From positions 3,286,001-3,350,000 of the forward strand of contig CP170506.1 in assembly GCA_042691655.1 (NCBI GenBank): a stretch of DNA of 64,000 nucleotides, given 5' to 3'. The stretch comes from UBA695 sp042691655. GTDB lineage: Bacteria > Verrucomicrobiota > Verrucomicrobiia > Chthoniobacterales > Chthoniobacteraceae. Below the pieces are notes generated by a model that worked only from the letters and a program-made list of their open reading frames with translations, was not told the DNA's origin and made no database searches. Of this stretch, positions 1 to 7,995 are shown piece by piece; within the stretch, counting starts at the first letter, position 1; each line of letters begins with the position of its first letter. The translations under genes and the position numbers were made by a program.

Positions 1-2
1 CC

Positions 3-512
3 ATGGACTCGGTGCGCACCGCCAAGCGCCTCGGCGCGGAGCAAGCCATGATCGTCTACCGCCGCACGAAGGAAGAAATGCCCGCGCGCGTCGAGGAAGT
101 TCACCACGCCGCCGCCGAAGGGGTCGATTTTCAGCTCCTCGTGGCCCCGCTGGAAGTTATCGGCGATGAAAAACGCTGGGTCACCGGCCTCAAATGCAAC
201 CGGATGGAGCTCGGCGAGCCCGACGCCTCTGGTCGCCGCCGTCCGCAGGCGGTCCCCGGCTCGGAATTCGTGCTCGAATGCGACACCGTAGTCGTGGCCA
301 TCGGCACCAAGGCCAACCCGCTGCTCACCGCGACCTGCCCCGAGCTGAAGCTCAACAAATGGGGCAACATCGAGATCGACGAGAACGGCATGACGAGTCT
401 CCCGGGCGTCTTCGCAGGCGGCGACATCGTGCGCGGCGCGGCCACCGTGATCCTCGCCATGGGCGACGGCAAGCGGGCCGCTGCCGCCATCAACGGCTTC
501 TTGAGCAAGTAG
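3..512 (+). CDS. gltA: NADPH-dependent glutamate synthase small chain, C-terminal part (5' end outside window)
   Basis: This is the C-terminal 169 residues of a glutamate synthase small-chain/GltD-type flavoprotein, which passes electrons from NADPH to the glutamate-forming subunit. The first Met sits inside the usual second nucleotide-binding fold (family pattern GGGN-A-MDSVRTAKRLGA), so the reading frame continues upstream of the window. Family landmarks are the YRRTKEEMPAR segment, MELGEPDASGRRRP, and the closing FAD motif VFAGGDIVRGAATVILAMGDG. The MELGEPD-SGRRRP stretch fits the homotetrameric GltA-type chain best. The beta subunit of NADH-dependent ferredoxin:NADP oxidoreductase (NfnB) is a close relative and cannot be excluded from this fragment. 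Confidence 0.88.
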   Translation: MDSVRTAKRLGAEQAMIVYRRTKEEMPARVEEVHHAAAEGVDFQLLVAPLEVIGDEKRWVTGLKCNRMELGEPDASGRRRPQAVPGSEFVLECDTVVVAIGTKANPLLTATCPELKLNKWGNIEIDENGMTSLPGVFAGGDIVRGAATVILAMGDGKRAAAAINGFLSK

Positions 513-528
513 AGCGAGGGGCAATCCC

Positions 529-557
529 TTGCTCTTTCCGGCCCACCGCATTACGGT
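529..557 (+). promoter_or_regulatory. Predicted promoter with very short leader, for the phosphopentomutase-like gene
   Basis: TTGCTC (529-534) and TACGGT (552-557) are separated by 17 nt. The -10 ends only 9 nt before the ATG at 567, so the transcript would be leaderless or nearly so, and no Shine-Dalgarno sequence is visible. The same layout (TTGCTA-17 nt-TACAGT) occurs before ribH. This is a pattern call only. Confidence 0.35.
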
Positions 558-566
558 TGCCCCAAA

Positions 567-1697
567 ATGCGCGCGCTTCTCATAGCCGTCGAATCCCTCG
601 GTGTAGGGTGTCTCTCGGACCATCCGTGTCCGAACACCCTCGCGCAGTTGCTCCACGACGTCCCCGAACTGGAGCTGCCCAACCTTTACGCCCTCGGCCT
701 GGGCGAAATTTTGAAAGGCCGCGTCTTTGACCCGCCCGCGCGCAAGTGCATCGCCAGCTATGGGCGCATGATCCAGCGTTTCGCCGGAGCCGACGCCCTG
801 AGCGGCCTTTGGGAACTGGCTGGAGCGCCCCTCCCCGTCCCCTTCGGCGATCCCCGCGCGCTGCCGCCCGACGCCGTGGCAACGCTTTCCCGCGAATGCC
901 GCACGGAATTTCTCTACTCCCCAGACGAAGCCGTGCCCGAGGAGCTTTTCGCGCAGCAGCACGAGACCGGCCACCCCATTCTGAGCCCCGGCCCGGCCTC
1001 GACCCTGCGCGTCTGGGCTGATCCGGCCGCGTTTTCCGCCACCCAGCTCTCCTACCTTTGCCGCGCCGTGCGCCGGGTGGCCAACTGGTGGCACATTGCG
1101 CGGGTGGAAGGCCTGCACTCGTCCGAGCCGCAGAGCCCCGCCCTTGTCCTGCCCGCCGTGCCGCCGCAAACCCTGCTCAACGCCGTCGCCGACCGGGGCC
1201 TGGCCGTCGAAGCCGTCGGCCCGATCAACGACGCCTTTGCCCGCAGCGGCATCACGCGCGCCTTCCCTGCGGCAACCACCGCCGAGTGCCTTAAAACCGT
1301 CGCCCGGCTCTGGCGCATCCCGCAAAACGGCCTCCTGTTTGCCCAGCTCACCCCGTTCGCCGCGCCGACCCCGCCCGAGCGCGCGGCGGAACTGGAGGAG
1401 ATCGACGGCTGGATACAGGGTTTCCTGGAGGAAGTCGACACCGACAGCCTGCTCATCCTTGTGGGAACCAACCGCCCCGACGCCCTTACCCCCACCGCCC
1501 CGCGCGAGGAAGTCCCCGTGCTCTTGCGCTACGGCGGCCGCACCCTCCCGCTCGGCGTGCGCGAAACCTTCCGCGACGTAGCCGCCACCCTAGCCGCCTT
1601 TTTTGGCATCCCGGAAGCGGCCTCTACGGGCTCCACCGGCACGCCGCTCATCACCTTTCAGCGACCCAAAGGCTTTGGTGGCCCCTGGGGGAGCTGA
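567..1697 (+). CDS. Phosphopentomutase-like protein of the alkaline phosphatase superfamily, active site apparently lost
   Basis: The 376-residue protein follows the DeoB fold order. It has an N-terminal strand (MRALLIAVESLGVG against the family IxVxDSVGIG), a PNLYALGLGEI segment, an ALSGLWEL segment aligned to the phospho-threonine loop (family DTMTGHWE), and a C-terminal REEVPVLLRYGG followed by RETFRDVAATLAAFFGIP. The overall order and the last segment match phosphopentomutase well. However, the residues that bind the two metal ions and accept phosphate are replaced: D to E in the first strand, T to A in the DT-TGHW loop, DHGN to TNRP, and the final H of TDHTREY to A. It is probably a pseudoenzyme or an enzyme with altered chemistry. 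It starts 55 bp after the glutamate synthase gene with its own promoter-like sequence. Confidence 0.7.
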   Translation: MRALLIAVESLGVGCLSDHPCPNTLAQLLHDVPELELPNLYALGLGEILKGRVFDPPARKCIASYGRMIQRFAGADALSGLWELAGAPLPVPFGDPRALPPDAVATLSRECRTEFLYSPDEAVPEELFAQQHETGHPILSPGPASTLRVWADPAAFSATQLSYLCRAVRRVANWWHIARVEGLHSSEPQSPALVLPAVPPQTLLNAVADRGLAVEAVGPINDAFARSGITRAFPAATTAECLKTVARLWRIPQNGLLFAQLTPFAAPTPPERAAELEEIDGWIQGFLEEVDTDSLLILVGTNRPDALTPTAPREEVPVLLRYGGRTLPLGVRETFRDVAATLAAFFGIPEAASTGSTGTPLITFQRPKGFGGPWGS

Positions 1698-1701
1698 AAA
1701 T

Positions 1702-1906
<205 letters not shown>

Positions 1907-1956
1907 CAGGTAATCCTCCGGTCTTTTCTCGCATTTTCCCCCGGGTGGGAGTATGA

Positions 1957-3168
1957 ATGAGGGTTCCGATGAAGACGCAGTTCAACACCATTGAAGAAGT
2001 GCTGGCCGATGTACGCGCTGGCAAGATGGTCATCATCACCGATGACCCGGGGCGTGAAAACGAGGGAGACCTCATCATGGCCGCCGAAAAGGTGACCGCC
2101 CCAGACATCAACTTCATGATCACCCACGCCCGTGGGCTGGTCTGCGCCCCCATCACTCACGAACGCGCCCAGCAGCTCGGCCTCCAGCGCATGGTGCTGG
2201 AAAACCGCGAAAGCCAGAAAACCGCCTTCACCGTCTCCGTCGATGCCGCCCATGGCGTCACCACCGGCATCAGCGCCGCCGACCGCGCCGCCACCGTCCA
2301 CGTCCTGGTCGACCCTAACGCCACGCCGGACGACCTCGTCCAGCCCGGCCACATCTTCCCGCTCCAGGCCAAGCCCGGCGGCGTCCTCCAGCGCTCGGGC
2401 CACACCGAGACCACCGTCGACCTCGCCCGCCTGGCCGGGCTCCAGCCCGCCGGGGTCTGCTGCGAAATCATCAACGACGACGGCACCATGGCCCGCCAGG
2501 ACGACCTCCAGAAGTTCGCCCAAAAACACGGCCTCAAAATCGCCACCGTCGAGGACTTGATCTCCTACCGCCGCCGCAACGAGCGCCTCATCGAAAAAGA
2601 GCAGGTCATCAACCTCCCCACCGAGTACGGCGACTTCCAGCTCCACATGTACCGCTCCCTCGTCGACGACGCCCACCACCTCGCGCTCGTCAAAGGCGAG
2701 ATCGACCCGACCGCCGACACGCTGGTGCGCATCCACAGCGAATGCCTCACCGGCGACGTCTTCGGCTCCAAGCGGTGCGACTGCGGCCCGCAGCTTCAGA
2801 CCGCCATGAAGCAGATCGAGGCCGAGGGCGCGGGCGTTATCATCTACATGCGCCAGGAGGGCCGGGGCATCGGCCTGCCCGCCAAAATCCACGCCTACAA
2901 ACTCCAGGAACAAGGGTTCGACACCATCGAGGCGAACGAAAAACTCGGTTTCCCGGGCGAACTTCGCGAATACGGCCTCGGCGCGCAAATCCTCGCCGAC
3001 CTCGGCGTCCATAAAATGCGGCTTCTGACCAATAACCCGAAAAAAGTCATCGGTCTGGAAGCCTACGGCCTGAAAATCGTAAAAATCGTGCCGATCCGCA
3101 TCCCGGCCAATCCGCACAACGCCCGCTACCTGGAAACCAAGCGCCTCCGCATGGGGCACCTGCTGTAA
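1957..3168 (+). CDS. ribBA: Bifunctional 3,4-dihydroxy-2-butanone-4-phosphate synthase / GTP cyclohydrolase II
   Basis: This 403-residue fusion supplies both precursors of riboflavin. The N-terminal half is RibB: DDPGRENEGDL near residue 30, the HTETTVDLARLAGL loop and CCEIINDDGTMAR. The C-terminal half is RibA: RIHSECLTGDVFGSKRCDCG near 257-276, holding the zinc cysteines, then MRQEGRGIGL and LLTNNPKKV. The ATG at 1957 is preceded by GGGTGGGA at a spacing of about 7 nt. A second in-frame ATG at 1969 (MKTQFNTIEEVL) is nearly as good. ribH, nusB and ftsY follow on the same strand. I see no FMN riboswitch upstream. Confidence 0.97.
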   Translation: MRVPMKTQFNTIEEVLADVRAGKMVIITDDPGRENEGDLIMAAEKVTAPDINFMITHARGLVCAPITHERAQQLGLQRMVLENRESQKTAFTVSVDAAHGVTTGISAADRAATVHVLVDPNATPDDLVQPGHIFPLQAKPGGVLQRSGHTETTVDLARLAGLQPAGVCCEIINDDGTMARQDDLQKFAQKHGLKIATVEDLISYRRRNERLIEKEQVINLPTEYGDFQLHMYRSLVDDAHHLALVKGEIDPTADTLVRIHSECLTGDVFGSKRCDCGPQLQTAMKQIEAEGAGVIIYMRQEGRGIGLPAKIHAYKLQEQGFDTIEANEKLGFPGELREYGLGAQILADLGVHKMRLLTNNPKKVIGLEAYGLKIVKIVPIRIPANPHNARYLETKRLRMGHLL

Positions 3169-3180
3169 TTCCAGCCCTCC

Positions 3181-3209
3181 TTGCTATTTGCCAGGCGATT
3201 GCCTACAGT
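3181..3209 (+). promoter_or_regulatory. Predicted promoter with very short leader, for ribH
   Basis: TTGCTA (3181-3186) and TACAGT (3204-3209) are separated by 17 nt, and the -10 ends 14 nt before the ATG at 3224. There is no Shine-Dalgarno sequence. It closely resembles the promoter-like sequence before 567, and both are followed by a short C-rich run. This may give ribH and downstream genes a start independent of ribBA. Confidence 0.35.
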
Positions 3210-3223
3210 CGCCCCCACTTTCT

Positions 3224-3703
3224 ATGTCCAACCTCGCTCCACAACGCCCTCGCCACACCTTTGCCGCCCGGCGGGCTTTTGCCATCGTCGCCAGCCAGTA
3301 CAACCCGGATTACGTGCGGGGCCTCGTCGATTCCACCCGCAAAGAGCTCGAGGCGCTCGCTCCGAAATGCACCATCACCCAGTACGAAGTCCCCGGAGCA
3401 TTTGAAATCCCCGTCGTCGTCCAGGAAGTCGCCGCCAAGGGGGATCTCGACGGCATTATCGCCCTCGGCGTCATCATTCGCGGCCAGACGGCCCACGCCG
3501 ACCTGATCGGCAACGCCATCACCCAGTCCCTGCAAACCATCGCGCTGCGCTTTCGCGTGCCGGTGATCCACGAAGTCCTCTTAGTCGACAACGAGGCCCA
3601 GGCCCGTTCCCGCACCCTGGGCGAATCCCACAACCGCGGCGTCGAAGCCGCCCGCGCCGCTCTCCAGGTGGCCGGCGTCATGGACGAAATCAAGGTCAAG
3701 TAG
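3224..3703 (+). CDS. ribH: 6,7-dimethyl-8-ribityllumazine synthase
   Basis: The 159-residue protein catalyses the penultimate riboflavin step, joining the RibB and pyrimidine products. Family signatures are FAIVASQYN, the VPGAFEIPV substrate loop, ALGVIIRGQTAHADLI, and PVIHEVLLVDNEAQA. I start it at the ATG at 3224 (MSNLAPQRP). An in-frame TTG at 3188 would add 12 unconvincing residues. The gene lies 55 bp after ribBA and its stop is one base before the nusB start, the common ribH-nusB pairing. Confidence 0.96.
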   Translation: MSNLAPQRPRHTFAARRAFAIVASQYNPDYVRGLVDSTRKELEALAPKCTITQYEVPGAFEIPVVVQEVAAKGDLDGIIALGVIIRGQTAHADLIGNAITQSLQTIALRFRVPVIHEVLLVDNEAQARSRTLGESHNRGVEAARAALQVAGVMDEIKVK

Positions 3704-3704
3704 T

Positions 3705-4136
3705 ATGGGAGCGCGTCGAGAAGGCCGGGAAACCGCCGTCCAATTTTTGTATCAACGTGACCTCAACGCCGGAGTCAGCGCCGAAACGCTCCAGGAATTC
3801 TGGGACCTGCGCCCCGCCGTCAAGAAAGTGCGCGACTTCGGCCTGGCCATCGCCCAGGGCGTCATGGAGCACCAGGAGGAAATCGACGAGCGCATCCGCG
3901 CCGCCGCCGCCAACTACGACCTCCACCGCATCGCCGCCGTGGATCGGAACATCCTGCGCATCGCCGTCTACGAAATGCTCTACTGTCCGGACGTCCCGCC
4001 GGTGGTTTCCATCAACGAAGCCATCGAAATCGCCAAACGCTTCGGCTCCGACGAATCGGGCCGCTTCGTCAACGGCGTGCTCGACCGTATCCGGGGCGAA
4101 CTGCCTCGCCCGGCCCGCGCGGCCAAGCCGGAGTAA
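3705..4136 (+). CDS. nusB: Transcription antitermination factor NusB
   Basis: This 143-residue all-helical RNA-binding protein joins NusE at boxA in rRNA antitermination. It has the N-terminal GRETAVQFLYQRDL segment, the central VDRNILRIAVYEMLY and the C-terminal SINEAIEIAKRFGSDESGRFVNGVLDRI, all typical of NusB. The ATG at 3705 follows the ribH stop by one base, so translation is probably coupled. ftsY begins 11 bp downstream. Confidence 0.95.
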   Translation: MGARREGRETAVQFLYQRDLNAGVSAETLQEFWDLRPAVKKVRDFGLAIAQGVMEHQEEIDERIRAAAANYDLHRIAAVDRNILRIAVYEMLYCPDVPPVVSINEAIEIAKRFGSDESGRFVNGVLDRIRGELPRPARAAKPE

Positions 4137-4147
4137 CCCAACTCGCC

Positions 4148-4993
4148 ATGGCCCTAGGATTTTTTAAGACCCTCGTCCAGAAGTTCACCGGCAAGCCCGT
4201 CGATTGGGATGAGCTGGAGGAGACCCTCATCCGGGCCGATCTGGGCGTGCCGATGTCGATGAAAATCCTCGCCGCCCTCCAGCAGCGGGAAAACGTCACC
4301 ACCAACGACATCGTCGAAGTCACCCGGGCGGAGATCGCCAAAGTCCTCCCCTTCGATAACCCGCCGCTGCGTCCCCTCCCCTCCAAGCCGAAGGTGATCC
4401 TCATGGTGGGCGTCAACGGCACCGGCAAGACCACCACCACGGCCAAGCTCGCTCATTACCTTAAAAGCCGTCGCCACAGCGTGCTCCTGGCCGCCGCTGA
4501 CACCTTCCGCGCCGCCGCCATCGAGCAGCTCGGCATCTGGTCCGAGCGCATCGGCGTCGGGATGATCAAAGGCCAATACAACGCCGACCCGGCCGCCCTC
4601 TGCTACGACGCCTACAGCGCCGCCGACCGCCAGCAGATCGAGTTCCTCATCTGCGACACCGCGGGCCGCCTCCACACCAAGTCCAACCTCATGGCCGAGC
4701 TGACCAAGATCAAGACCACCCTGGCCAAGCACGACCCCGAGGCCCCGCACGAAGTCTGGATCGTCGTCGACGCCACCACCGGCAGCAACGCGCTCCAGCA
4801 GGCGCGGGAATTCCACCAATCCATCGGCCTCACCGGCGTCGTCGTCACCAAGCTCGACGGCAGCGGCAAAGGCGGCGCCGTCATCGCCATCCAGAACGAA
4901 CTCGGCCTGCCCACCCGCTTCATCGGCACCGGCGAGAAGCTCGAAGCCCTGGAACCCTTCAACGGCCGGGAGTTCCTGGAACAGATGGTTTAG
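4148..4993 (+). CDS. ftsY: Signal recognition particle receptor FtsY
   Basis: The 281-residue SRP GTPase receptor docks ribosome-SRP complexes at the inner membrane. It is a short form with no acidic A domain and begins directly with the N domain (GFFKTLVQKF). GTPase motifs are GVNGTGKTTTTAKLA near 88-102, DTFRAAAIEQL, DTAGRLHTKSNLM, TKLDGSGKGG, and the closing GTGEKLEALEPF. The compact length and the NG-only layout are seen in many bacteria. It sits 11 bp after nusB in the ribBA-ribH-nusB-ftsY run. Confidence 0.96.
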   Translation: MALGFFKTLVQKFTGKPVDWDELEETLIRADLGVPMSMKILAALQQRENVTTNDIVEVTRAEIAKVLPFDNPPLRPLPSKPKVILMVGVNGTGKTTTTAKLAHYLKSRRHSVLLAAADTFRAAAIEQLGIWSERIGVGMIKGQYNADPAALCYDAYSAADRQQIEFLICDTAGRLHTKSNLMAELTKIKTTLAKHDPEAPHEVWIVVDATTGSNALQQAREFHQSIGLTGVVVTKLDGSGKGGAVIAIQNELGLPTRFIGTGEKLEALEPFNGREFLEQMV

Positions 4994-5120
4994 CGGATGG
5001 TATAAGACATGCTTACAACCAGAGCCATTTATCTGATTGTAAAAAATGTCATTCTCTTCCAACCTTCATTGCGGCAAACGACCCTTCCTTTCCGCGTTCA
5101 GACATTCACCCGCTAGTCCC

Positions 5121-5870
5121 ATGGTATCTTTCCTCAAAATCGCCATCGAAGCCGCCCGGGCCGCCGGGGTTCTCCTTAGAGAAAACTTCGGCAAGGCCAA
5201 GGATGTCAACGAGTTCCACGCGCACGACATCAAGCTCGACCTCGACGTGCGCTCCCAGCAGCTCATCACCGGCATCCTCCTGGAAGCCTTCCCCGACCAC
5301 GCCATTTTCGGCGAAGAGGGCATCGCGGGAAACCAGGAGAGCCCCTACCAGTGGATCGTCGATCCCATCGACGGAACCGTGAACTATTTTTACGGAATTC
5401 CTCATTTCTGCATCTCCATCGCCCTGCGCCACGAGGGGAAAATGATCCTGGGCGTTATTCTGGACCCGATGTGCAACGAGCTTTGGCAGGTCTCCGAAGG
5501 CGGCCCCGCGCTCCTCAATGGCCACCCCATCGAAGTCAGCAAGCGCGCCCAGCTTTCAGACGCCGTCCTTTCCGTCGGCTTCGCCAAGAGCAAGGCCTCC
5601 ATCAATACCGGGCTGCCGGTTTTCGAGAAAATGGTCGTTCGGGCCCGCAAATGCCGCCTGATGGGCAGCGCCGCGCTCGATCTGGCCTACGTGGCCTCGG
5701 GCCGCCTCGACGCCTACATCGAATCGAGCGTCAACCTGTGGGACATCGCCGCGGGCCAGATGCTCGTCGAAGCCGCGGGCGGCATCTGCACCACCGCGCA
5801 GCACCCCGACCATCCCGACAAACTTTCTATCAACGCCAACAACGGCGTGATCAACCTGGAAATCGATTAG
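5121..5870 (+). CDS. suhB: Inositol monophosphatase family protein
   Basis: The 249-residue Mg-dependent phosphatase has the family metal-site motifs: GEEG, WIVDPIDGTVNY and, near the C-terminus, NLWDIAAGQMLVEAAGG. Substrates in this family include inositol phosphates and related sugar phosphates, and SuhB also binds the rRNA antitermination complex. The closeness to nusB makes that role worth noting, but it is unproven. The open frame extends to 5046. I prefer the ATG at 5121 (MVSFLKIAIEAARAAGVLL) because homology begins there. ispF starts 8 bp after the stop. Confidence 0.9.
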   Translation: MVSFLKIAIEAARAAGVLLRENFGKAKDVNEFHAHDIKLDLDVRSQQLITGILLEAFPDHAIFGEEGIAGNQESPYQWIVDPIDGTVNYFYGIPHFCISIALRHEGKMILGVILDPMCNELWQVSEGGPALLNGHPIEVSKRAQLSDAVLSVGFAKSKASINTGLPVFEKMVVRARKCRLMGSAALDLAYVASGRLDAYIESSVNLWDIAAGQMLVEAAGGICTTAQHPDHPDKLSINANNGVINLEID

Positions 5871-5877
5871 AATCGCC

Positions 5878-6366
5878 ATGAACCTTGTCGGCCTCGGATA
5901 CGATATTCACGCGTTCGCCTCTCCCGAGGCGGGCCGCAAGCTGGTTTTGGGCGGCGTGGAAATGGACCACCCGGTGGGGCTTGATGGGCATTCAGACGCC
6001 GACGTGCTCTGCCACGCCATCGCCGACGCCGTGCTGGGCTCGATAGGCGAATCCGATATCGGCCATCATTTTCCGAACACCGACGAATCGATCCGGGGCA
6101 TTTCGAGCCTGGAGATCGTCCGGCGCAGCGCCGAGTTGGTAAAAGCGCAAGGCGGGCGCATCGTCAATATCGACAGCTCCTTGATTTCCGAAGCGCCCAA
6201 GATCAGCCCGCATCTGGACGCCATGCGCGCCAACGTCGCCGCCGCCCTGGGCATCCCGCCTCGGCGCGTCGGCATCAAAGCGACCACCAACGAGCGCCTC
6301 GGCTCCCTTGGCCGCAAAGAAGGCATCGCCGCCTTCGCCGTGGCCAGCGTGGATATGCCAGAATAG
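5878..6366 (+). CDS. ispF: 2-C-methyl-D-erythritol 2,4-cyclodiphosphate synthase
   Basis: The 162-residue enzyme of the non-mevalonate isoprenoid pathway forms the cyclic diphosphate intermediate. The zinc ligands lie in GYDIHAF (Asp and His near residues 9 and 11) and DGHSDADVLCHAIADA. The conserved TTNERLGSLGRKEGIAAFA segment closes the protein. Length is standard. It follows the inositol-monophosphatase gene by 8 bp and is the last gene of the forward housekeeping run. Confidence 0.97.
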   Translation: MNLVGLGYDIHAFASPEAGRKLVLGGVEMDHPVGLDGHSDADVLCHAIADAVLGSIGESDIGHHFPNTDESIRGISSLEIVRRSAELVKAQGGRIVNIDSSLISEAPKISPHLDAMRANVAAALGIPPRRVGIKATTNERLGSLGRKEGIAAFAVASVDMPE

Positions 6367-6389
6367 GCTAACCCTAAACCTAAAACCGG

Positions 6390-6556
6390 GGATAGGATTG
6401 GCCGCAAAAAGGCGCAAAAAGCGCAAAAATAAAAGCGATGCGCTGATTTTGTAGAGAGTTTTAGACTCACCCGCAGGGTGAACTTAAAACGGGGTGTTTT
6501 TTGATCCTAACCTTCTGATTTTGCGCCTTTTGCGCTTTTTTGCGGCTATCTCCATC
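6390..6556. repeat. Nested palindromic intergenic element
   Basis: Between the convergent ispF and larC genes the left arm around 6402-6430 carries CCGCAAAAAGGCGCAAAAAG. The right arm around 6519-6545 carries its reverse complement (GCGCCTTTTGCGCTTTTTTG). At the centre, TCACCC (6467-6472), GCA and GGGTGA (6476-6481) form a hairpin whose outer arms extend into GTTTTA/TTAAAAC. The element could act as a bidirectional terminator or be a small non-autonomous repeat. Confidence 0.6.
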
Positions 6557-6591
6557 GCCGTTTTCAGGCTAACGCCCTTCTCCGCATCTTC

Positions 6592-7977
6592 CTACTTCAG
6601 CCCTTCCGCTGCTTTGATCGCGGCTTCGTAGACGGCTCGCAGCGGCTGGCCCGCGCGTTCGCTCGCCTCGCGGCAGGACTCGTATTCCGGCGCGCGCTGG
6701 ATGACTTCCCCGCCCCGCAGGCCCAGCTTCACGGTGATTTCGCCAAAGGGCGTTGGCACTTTTTCGAAACGGCGGTCGAGCTTCCAGCGGTCCACGCGGT
6801 CCATGCGGAGGCCGAAGGCGGTGGTCTCGGTAAAAATCACGTCGGCCAGCTTCGGCAGCGTCTCCTCGGCGCAAAGCACGTTGAGTTGCAGACCGGGGCG
6901 TCCCTTTTTCATCTGGAGCGGCAGGAGCGAGGCGTCGAGCGCCCCGGCGGCCAGGAGGCGGTTGACAACGTTGCCCGCGATCTCGGGCGAAAGGTCGTCG
7001 AGGTCGGTCTGGACGCGCAGAACGGTGTCCGTTAAGTAAGGGGCACGGCCCGGCTCGTCCGTCTCGCCCAGGATGGCCCGCAGGACGTTGGGGCGGCTCT
7101 CCAGCTTGCGGGAACCAACGCCATACCCAATCTTACTCAAGCGCATTGAAGGCATGACACCGAAGGACGCGCCAAACTCGGCGGCGATCGCCGCGCCGGT
7201 GGGGGTGATGAATTCGTAGGGTTCGTCCACCTGGCCCAGCGGGATGCCGGTTAAAATCTCCAGCGTGGCCGGGGCGGGCACGGGAAAGCGGCCGTGGGCG
7301 CAATCGACCCAACCATGCCCCTCGGTGAGCGGCGAGAAACGAATCTCGTCCACGCCGAGCAGTTCGATGCCGACGCAGGCGCAGATGATGTCGGCGATGG
7401 AATCGAGCGCGCCGACTTCGTGGAAAGCGACTTCCTCCGGGGTCTTGCCGTGGATTTTCCCCTCGGCCACGGCGATGCGGTGGAAGATCGAAAGCGCGTG
7501 GACTTTGACAAAGGCGCTCAGGTCCGAGGCCTCGATGAGGGCGCGGATTTCCGCATGCGTGCGGCCACGGGCGTGCTCGTGCTCCCCATGCTCGTGGCCG
7601 TGTTCATGCGAGTGGCCGTGATCCTCGTGCTCGTGATGGGCATGGCCGCAGGTGCAGCCTTCGTGCCCGTGTTCATGGGAATGCTCGTGCGCTTCGTTGT
7701 GATCGTGGTCATGGCCGTGATCATGATCGTGCTCGTGATGATGATGGCCGTGGCCCTCGTCCTGGTCGGGCGTATGCGTCGCGCCTTCGTGAATGCCGAA
7801 CTTGACGCCTTCGATGGCGTGGCGGGCCTGGCGCTCGAAGTGCATGTGGTAGTCGCCCAGCTCGATCTTCGATAATTCCCATTCCAGCGCGGAGGGCTTC
7901 ACCCCGAGGTCACAAAGGGCCCCGACGGTCATGTCGCCGCTGATCCCCGAAAGGCAGTCAAAGTAAAGAATACGCAT
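6592..7977 (-). CDS. larC: Nickel pincer cofactor biosynthesis protein LarC with a long His-rich insert
   Basis: The 461-residue protein belongs to the LarC family, which inserts nickel into the pyridinium pincer cofactor of lactate racemase-type enzymes using CTP. The N-terminus (MRILYFDCLSGISGDMTVGAL), the FHEVGALDSIADI block, FITPTGAAI and the C-terminal GYGVGSRKLESRPNVLR are family hallmarks. Residues of about 66-137 form an insert dominated by His, Asp and Glu with a CTC motif, presumably metal-storing. The N- and C-terminal parts are one open frame, unlike the frameshifted lactobacillus larC. No larA, larB or larE is nearby. hisA lies upstream on the same strand, 18 bp away. Confidence 0.92.
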   Translation of the reverse strand: MRILYFDCLSGISGDMTVGALCDLGVKPSALEWELSKIELGDYHMHFERQARHAIEGVKFGIHEGATHTPDQDEGHGHHHHEHDHDHGHDHDHNEAHEHSHEHGHEGCTCGHAHHEHEDHGHSHEHGHEHGEHEHARGRTHAEIRALIEASDLSAFVKVHALSIFHRIAVAEGKIHGKTPEEVAFHEVGALDSIADIICACVGIELLGVDEIRFSPLTEGHGWVDCAHGRFPVPAPATLEILTGIPLGQVDEPYEFITPTGAAIAAEFGASFGVMPSMRLSKIGYGVGSRKLESRPNVLRAILGETDEPGRAPYLTDTVLRVQTDLDDLSPEIAGNVVNRLLAAGALDASLLPLQMKKGRPGLQLNVLCAEETLPKLADVIFTETTAFGLRMDRVDRWKLDRRFEKVPTPFGEITVKLGLRGGEVIQRAPEYESCREASERAGQPLRAVYEAAIKAAEGLK

Positions 7978-7995
7978 ACGCTTATAAAAAAAAGA

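Noticed and set aside
7294..7875. Strongly hydrophobic 193-residue open frame on the plus strand, like a membrane protein
   Set aside because: It is the antisense shadow of the His-rich insert of larC: His codons read backwards give Val/Met codons.
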